From contig JANWHF010000259.1 in the NCBI GenBank assembly GCA_025450555.1, forward strand, positions 1 to 10,067: a stretch of DNA of 10,067 nt, in the 5' to 3' direction. The stretch is from Tepidisphaeraceae bacterium. Lineage in GTDB: Bacteria > Planctomycetota > Phycisphaerae > Tepidisphaerales > Tepidisphaeraceae. How positions within the stretch are numbered: the stretch's first letter is position 1; the number at the start of each line of letters is the position of its first letter. Under the pieces are notes generated by a model, which searched no databases, had not been told where the DNA came from, and saw only the letters and a list, made by a program, of their open reading frames with translations. This document shows positions 5,838 to 10,067 of the stretch, one piece after another. Position numbers and translations under genes: made by a program.

Positions 5838-6056
5838 GTCGTTTTTCCCTACTTTCAACTGCCGCAAGGTCAACGCTCTGGAGATCCGGGTTTGGCTTTT
5901 TGGAGGATCCAAACATGTCGAGCTCCTGCTGGGACGCCAAACTATATTGGATAGGTGCGCCTAAATACATCCGTTCGACGCTCTAAGAGTATCACATTAT
6001 TATTCCCCATCTGAAGAAACGCGCATCGCAAGCGATTGCGGCTAAACGGCACCAGA

Positions 6057-6077
6057 CGCCGCTGCGCGTCGGCGGCG
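6057..6077. other. GC-rich stem-loop downstream of the YVTN gene
   Basis: CGCCGC (6057-6062) pairs with GCGGCG (6072-6077) around a nine-base loop, 36 bases past the reverse-strand stop codon of the beta-propeller gene. It has no T-run on either side, so it could be a Rho-assisted 3' end or chance in GC-rich DNA. Confidence 0.3.
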
Positions 6078-6113
6078 ATGAGAATTAGCTCCGCGGCGCA
6101 TGAGATGGATGTT

Positions 6114-7145
6114 TCACTTCCTTACCGCCCACGCGAGCCCATCGGGCTTCCGACCCGTGTCGATGCGACCGACCACTTCAAGCGTTTTCAGATCGAGGAC
6201 CGAGACTCCATCGCCCGAGGAGACGTAGGCTCGCGCGCCATCGGGCTGCATCAGGATTCCCGCTGCTGGCCCATTCAAAGGCAGGCGTTTGATTTCTTTG
6301 CGGGATTTTACATCGACCACGACGATACCGGTGCCGCCGATGTCGGAGATTAGAACGAGCTTCCCGTCGGGCGAGAATTTCAGACGGTTGGCCATGCGGG
6401 TGGGGATGTTGAGCGTCGCGGTGACTGATTTGCTCGAGACGTCGATCACCGAGACGGTTCCGTCGTGAGAATTTGCGGCCCATATGGTGCTGCCATCGGG
6501 GGAAAGATCGAAGCCTTCGGGGCCACGGCCGACGGGAATGTTGGTGATGTTCCAGTCGCCCGGGGCGCGGCCCTTTCGAGGGTCGAGGCGGGGAGTAAGC
6601 GGCTTGGGCCGGTATTGCTCGAGAATGCTGATGGTGTTTGAATTGACGTTCGAGGTGATGATGCGCTGGCCCGAATGGGTCACGAGGATCATATGCGTTC
6701 GGTTCTGGCCGATGCCCATGATCCAGTCGATCCGCTTCACGACCGGATCATATCGGCCGATGGCTTTGCTCTTCTCGGCGGTGAAGTAAATGTAGCCTTG
6801 CTCCTGGGCCAATCCGTGCGGCGCGGTCAGAGCGCCTAAATTAATTGGCGGAAGCGCCTTCTGCGCGACAAGATCGACGACCGAGAGCGTGTGGAAACCC
6901 TGACCGAAGCCGCCGTAATTGGAGATATAGGCCGTCTCCCCGTCGGCTGACGCGATCACTTCATGGGGATCCTCGCCCGAGGGAACCCGCGCGACGACAT
7001 GCAACGTGGCCGGATCGACAATGGCGAGCATCAGATCGCCTTTATTGAGGACCAGCAGCGCGGCCCGCGGCGTTGGACTGGCGCGAACGCTTGGCGCCAA
7101 GCCAAGGATCGCAGCCAAAAGAACGAATAATGCGCGCTTCAGCAT
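6114..7145 (-). CDS. Secreted YVTN-family beta-propeller protein
   Basis: A 343-residue exported protein. Residues 1-22 are a signal peptide (MLKRALFVLLAAILGLAPSV, cleavage after VRA). The rest is made of repeated propeller blades, each with a P-D/A-D-G turn and a [VI]-x-V-[ILV]-D strand: examples are IASADGETAYISNYG, LSPDGSTIWAANSHDGTVSV, FSPDGKLVLISDI and MQPDGARAYVSSGDGVSVLD. These are YVTN/lactonase-type repeats, six to seven blades in all. The family includes secreted lactonases and binding scaffolds, but no catalytic residues could be assigned, so a ligand-binding or scaffold role outside the cytoplasm is as likely as enzymatic activity. GGAGGT lies five bases before the ATG at 7145, which fixes the start. 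It diverges from a secreted cytochrome-dehydrogenase across a gap holding a long hairpin, and both products are exported beta-propellers. Confidence 0.9.
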   Translation of the reverse strand: MLKRALFVLLAAILGLAPSVRASPTPRAALLVLNKGDLMLAIVDPATLHVVARVPSGEDPHEVIASADGETAYISNYGGFGQGFHTLSVVDLVAQKALPPINLGALTAPHGLAQEQGYIYFTAEKSKAIGRYDPVVKRIDWIMGIGQNRTHMILVTHSGQRIITSNVNSNTISILEQYRPKPLTPRLDPRKGRAPGDWNITNIPVGRGPEGFDLSPDGSTIWAANSHDGTVSVIDVSSKSVTATLNIPTRMANRLKFSPDGKLVLISDIGGTGIVVVDVKSRKEIKRLPLNGPAAGILMQPDGARAYVSSGDGVSVLDLKTLEVVGRIDTGRKPDGLAWAVRK

Positions 7146-7291
7146 CGCGTACCTCCGGAATGTATTCCCAGCAACAGCGGCATCGAATGCAGCCGTTCGC
7201 CTTAAGATACCGCTTGACTAAAGAGAAATCGAGAACGACGAGCGCGCCCAGTTCGCGGTGGAAGCAAAAGAGTTCCGCTTTAGCTGGATGA

Positions 7292-7370
7292 CGAAAAGGA
7301 GCCGCGCACGAACTAAGCGGATTGGCGCAGTCTCGCGATAATCCGCTTACTTCGTGCGCGGCTCTTTTCG
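7292..7370. repeat. Long REP-like inverted repeat, 32/31-base arms
   Basis: Left arm 7292-7323 (beginning CGAAAAGGAGCCGCGCACGA) and right arm 7340-7370 (ending GCGCGGCTCTTTTCG) are complementary along their whole length, except for one extra G in the left arm and one C/C mismatch. The loop is 16 bases. It lies in the 329-base divergent gap between the YVTN gene (start 7145) and the dehydrogenase gene (start 7475), so it cannot end either gene. The rest of that gap shows no gene. The AGCCGCG core and overall build match the hairpin at 2541-2610, pointing to a dispersed repeat or a non-autonomous element. Confidence 0.85.
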
Positions 7371-7474
7371 ATGCGCGCAGTTCGGAGATTTCATGCTAAG
7401 ATGCGCCGGTTTCCGTGGAGCGGTGGGAAGTGATCCCGCGCATAATTTTATTGTTCAAACGAATTGACCAGGAC

Positions 7475-9175
7475 ATGAACCGATCAATTAAGACATTACT
7501 CTGCGTCTCGATTTTCTTCGTCTGCGCCCACGGCGCCTTTGCGGCGCCGCCAACGCCGCCGCAGGTGCGCGAGAAGTATCGCAATTATGCGATGGTGCAT
7601 CAGGGCGACGCGGCCGCGGGAAAGGCGCTGTTTGAAGCCCCGGGGAAAATCGCCTGCAGCTTGTGCCATACGACCGATCGCTCGGCCAGCAAGGTCGGTC
7701 CCGATCTGTTTGCAATCGGCGATAAATTTGGCCGGGATGATCTGATCGAGCAGGTGCTCGAGCCCTCGGCAACCATCGCGGTCGGCTATACGACGACCGT
7801 CGTCCGCACGAAAGCTGGCGACGTTTACGAGGGCATCGTCAAGCAATCCAGCGATGCCGAAATCGGCTTGATGCAGGCCGATGGGAAGCTGGTTCACATC
7901 AAGATTGCTGAAATCGACCAAAAGCGGCCGCGGCCGGAATCGATTATGCCGGAGGGGCTCGAACAGTCGATGAGCCAGCAGCAGTTTGCGGACCTGATTT
8001 CATATCTGACGACATTGAAAGCGCCGCAATCGACGGCCCAGGAATTTCATGGCATGCCGCTGGAGATTCCGCCGCTCAAGACGCCGATGAAGTTCGAGCA
8101 GTTCAATTCATCGAAGTTCTCGTTTAAGCACCCGGTCTGGTTTGGCAACGTGCCCGGCCTGGCCAACGCCTACCTCGTCCTCGAACACGAAACCGGAAGC
8201 ATCTGGCTCTACCAGAAGCATGATGGGCAGGAATCCAAAACCAAGTTCCTGGATATCGGGCGCATCGTGCGGGGCACCAATGGCCTCACGGGGATGGCGT
8301 TCCATCCGAAGTTCACCGAGAACCATAAATATTACATCGTGAACCACACGACTGAGGGCAATGGGTTTGCCACCTACATTCTGCAGGGAATTGCATCGGC
8401 TGATTTTAAGACCGACTCCGGCCAGCCGCTGAAGGAAGCGATCACGATTCATTCGATCACCAACGATCATCCCGGCGGCGCCCTTGCGTTTGGGCCGGAT
8501 GGATATCTGTACGTCGGCATGGGCGACTCCGGTCCGCAGCGCGATCCGAACGGGAATGGCCAGAATCTCTCGCTGCTGCAGGGGAAGATTCTTCGCATCG
8601 ATGTCGATCATCCCGATTCGGGCAAGGGATATTCCATTCCGAAGGATAACCCGTTCGTGAACAAGCCTGGTATTCGACCGGAGATCTGGTGCTACGGCAT
8701 GCGCGAGGTATGGCGATTCAGCTTCGATCCAGTAACCGGCGACCTCTGGGAAGGTGACATCGGCCAGGACCTCTATGAAGAGGTCAACATCATCCACAAG
8801 GGCGAGAACTACGGCTGGAACGTCATGGAGGGCTTCGAGCGATTTTCAAATAAATACCGGCGCGAAGGCGAAACGTACGTGCCTCCGGTTTTTGCGTATA
8901 CCCGCAAATACGGCCAATCCGTCACCGGGGGATTCGTCTACCGCGGCAACCCCAAGTCCTCCTTCTATGGCGTCTACATCTTCGGCGACTATCAGCAGAA
9001 GCGCATCTTCGCCATCACTCAGAAAAATCGCCTGTTGGAGAAGGCACGATTGCTGGTGAGGCACACGCCGCAATCTGTTGTTTCTATGGGACAAGACGCG
9101 GCGGGCAATATCTATTTCGTCGGATATGAGGGGAATATCTACAAGCTGGACCTGGATTCGACGACGTTTGAGTAG
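7475..9175 (+). CDS. Exported cytochrome c-glucose/sorbosone dehydrogenase fusion
   Basis: A 566-residue protein with an N-terminal signal peptide (MNRSIKTLLCVSIFFVCAHG, ending AFA). A PVC-type haem c domain follows (about residues 40-182) with CSLCH at 61-65 and a likely distal methionine M158 (PESIMPEGL). Residues 215-560 form a six-bladed glucose/sorbosone dehydrogenase propeller: GMAFHPKF (H277), HPGGALAFGPDGYLYVGMGD (332-351), GKILRID, YGMREVWRFSFDP, GDIGQDLYEEVN and GENYGWNVMEG. Relatives use PQQ to oxidise sugars or alcohols in the periplasm; here the fused cytochrome could take the electrons. Whether PQQ binds cannot be settled by eye, as several propellers of this fold lack it. I chose ATG 7475 because the signal peptide begins there; an upstream GTG at 7415 would add 20 residues in front. 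An acyltransferase gene follows after nine bases. Confidence 0.92.
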   Translation: MNRSIKTLLCVSIFFVCAHGAFAAPPTPPQVREKYRNYAMVHQGDAAAGKALFEAPGKIACSLCHTTDRSASKVGPDLFAIGDKFGRDDLIEQVLEPSATIAVGYTTTVVRTKAGDVYEGIVKQSSDAEIGLMQADGKLVHIKIAEIDQKRPRPESIMPEGLEQSMSQQQFADLISYLTTLKAPQSTAQEFHGMPLEIPPLKTPMKFEQFNSSKFSFKHPVWFGNVPGLANAYLVLEHETGSIWLYQKHDGQESKTKFLDIGRIVRGTNGLTGMAFHPKFTENHKYYIVNHTTEGNGFATYILQGIASADFKTDSGQPLKEAITIHSITNDHPGGALAFGPDGYLYVGMGDSGPQRDPNGNGQNLSLLQGKILRIDVDHPDSGKGYSIPKDNPFVNKPGIRPEIWCYGMREVWRFSFDPVTGDLWEGDIGQDLYEEVNIIHKGENYGWNVMEGFERFSNKYRREGETYVPPVFAYTRKYGQSVTGGFVYRGNPKSSFYGVYIFGDYQQKRIFAITQKNRLLEKARLLVRHTPQSVVSMGQDAAGNIYFVGYEGNIYKLDLDSTTFE

Positions 9176-9184
9176 AAGCCGTTT

Positions 9185-10067
9185 ATGACCTCGACGAGCG
9201 CAGATGTAACCATGGCTCCGCCGCTTGCTCGCGCGCCGGATAATGCGCAGGCGCCGCGATTGCCGCATATCGGCGCGCTCGACGGGCTGCGCGGCCTGGC
9301 GATTGCGCTGGTCATGTTTCACCACATGACGTTGCTGGAGCCGATCTCCCCCATCGACCATGTCCTCAAATGGATGGGTGGGATGGCCTGGTGCGGGGTC
9401 GATCTGTTTTTCGTACTTTCAGGTTTTCTCATCACCGGTATCCTGCTGGACACACGTGGCGGGCCGCACTATTTCCGCCAGTTTTATGCCCGCAGGACTC
9501 TGCGCATTTTTCCGCTCTATTATGCGGTGCTGTTTCTGTATTTGGTGATTTTGCCGCACTCGCGCTGGGCACAATACATTCCGCGCGGAGACGTAGTCCT
9601 GCCGGCACGGTATTTCTGGCTGTACCTCTCCAACGTCGCGATGGCGACGGCCGGGTCGTTTGGCATTTCGGTGCTGGCGGTGACCTGGTCGCTGGCGATT
9701 GAGGAGCAGTTTTATCTGGTCTGGCCGACGGTCGTGCGGTTTGTGCGTGGGTCGGCGCTGTTGTGGGTCGCGATCGCTGGAGTCGTGATTCCGCCGATCC
9801 TTCGCAGCGTGCTGGTGCTTCACGGGACCAATGAGATTGTTCCGTATGTGCTGACCCCCTGCCGGCTCGAGCCCCTCGCGATAGGCGCGATCCTGGCGAT
9901 GATGATGCGCGGACGATGGTGGGGAAGTTGTCAGCGCGCCGCGAGGATTGTGGTGTGGTTGGCGTTGGCGGCGATCGCGGTGACCTTTGCCGTACAGCGA
10001 AACCCGACGATCTATGGGAAGCCGATGCAGACCGTCGGATATACCTTTTTTGCATTGATGTTCGGCG
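9185..10067 (+). CDS. Acyltransferase 3 family membrane protein, OafA/YrhL-like (C-terminus cut by window edge)
   Basis: The frame stays open to the window end, giving 294 residues. After a polar N-terminus of about 25 residues come the family's signatures: HIGALDGLRGLAIALVMFHH (28-47, with the likely catalytic histidine in FHH), GVDLFFVLSGFLITGILL (71-88), the basic segment RRTLRIFPLYY (103-113) and TWSLAIEEQFYLVWP (167-181), followed by further membrane helices. These integral inner-membrane enzymes move acetyl or other acyl groups onto sugars of O-antigen, exopolysaccharide, peptidoglycan or secreted metabolites. The start ATG 9185 is nine bases after the dehydrogenase stop, with only a weak purine-rich site, so translational coupling and cotranscription are likely. 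Another in-frame ATG at 9212 is possible. The acceptor is unknown. Confidence 0.9.
   Translation, partial: MTSTSADVTMAPPLARAPDNAQAPRLPHIGALDGLRGLAIALVMFHHMTLLEPISPIDHVLKWMGGMAWCGVDLFFVLSGFLITGILLDTRGGPHYFRQFYARRTLRIFPLYYAVLFLYLVILPHSRWAQYIPRGDVVLPARYFWLYLSNVAMATAGSFGISVLAVTWSLAIEEQFYLVWPTVVRFVRGSALLWVAIAGVVIPPILRSVLVLHGTNEIVPYVLTPCRLEPLAIGAILAMMMRGRWWGSCQRAARIVVWLALAAIAVTFAVQRNPTIYGKPMQTVGYTFFALMFG

Noticed and set aside
8108..8797. A 229-residue reverse-strand open frame inside the dehydrogenase gene
   Set aside because: It mirrors a strongly conserved propeller coding sequence on the other strand and has no recognisable motif or start site.
1..10067. CRISPR array, tRNA or rRNA genes, or a complete insertion sequence
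   Set aside because: No regularly spaced repeats, cloverleaf-like sequence with GGTTCRANNCC, rRNA core sequence or transposase gene was seen.

Overview
The window is a moderately GC-rich (high 50s %, by eye) bacterial chromosome segment. Two things point to the Planctomycetota, possibly a Phycisphaerae-like lineage: a PVC-type haem-binding cytochrome c domain fused to a glucose/sorbosone dehydrogenase, and large REP-like hairpins between genes. Acidobacteriota or Verrucomicrobiota remain possible, because no phylogenetic marker gene is present.

Layout, left to right. (1) 1-508, minus: the N-terminal part of an MFS sugar-acid transporter of the anion:cation symporter type. It diverges from (2) 748-2487, plus: an IlvD/Edd-family pentonate (L-arabinonate-type) dehydratase. 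Between them is a block of AT-rich interlocking palindromes. The pair reads as an uptake-and-dehydration unit for aldonic acids. (3) 2488-3204: about 700 bases without a convincing gene. It holds a REP-like hairpin, a 12-mer tandem repeat, a cluster of stem-loops that could be a structured RNA, a TGTGAC repeat cluster, a terminator-like hairpin and a 19-base tandem duplication. (4) 3205-3756, minus: a RimJ/RimL/YdaF-type GNAT acetyltransferase. (5) 3888-4555, minus: a zinc-ribbon plus two-helix membrane protein, split by a -1 frameshift exactly at a T TTT TTC heptamer. (6) 4760-5350, plus: an HTH-MNT nucleotidyltransferase whose start codon falls where its strong promoter should begin transcription. 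It is followed at 5332-5445 by what looks like the decayed C-terminal stub of its HEPN partner, so this appears to be the relic of an MNT-HEPN toxin-antitoxin module. (7) 5568-5837 (probably originally from 5916), minus: a small unknown protein whose good ribosome binding site lies in a different frame. (8) 6114-7145, minus: a secreted YVTN beta-propeller protein. (9) 7292-7370: a very long REP-like hairpin in the divergent gap. (10) 7475-9175, plus: an exported cytochrome c-glucose/sorbosone dehydrogenase fusion. (11) 9185 to the right edge, plus: an acyltransferase 3 (OafA-like) membrane protein, nine bases downstream and probably cotranscribed.

The flanks (1-2 and 8-11) look like ordinary metabolic and envelope genes. 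The centre (about 2500-6000) looks like a decaying accessory stretch, with short, broken or frameshifted genes and many small repeats. The most interesting signals are the toxin stub beside a leaderless, operator-embedded antitoxin-like gene, the slippery-site split of the zinc-ribbon membrane protein, and the stem-loop cluster near 2780-2860.
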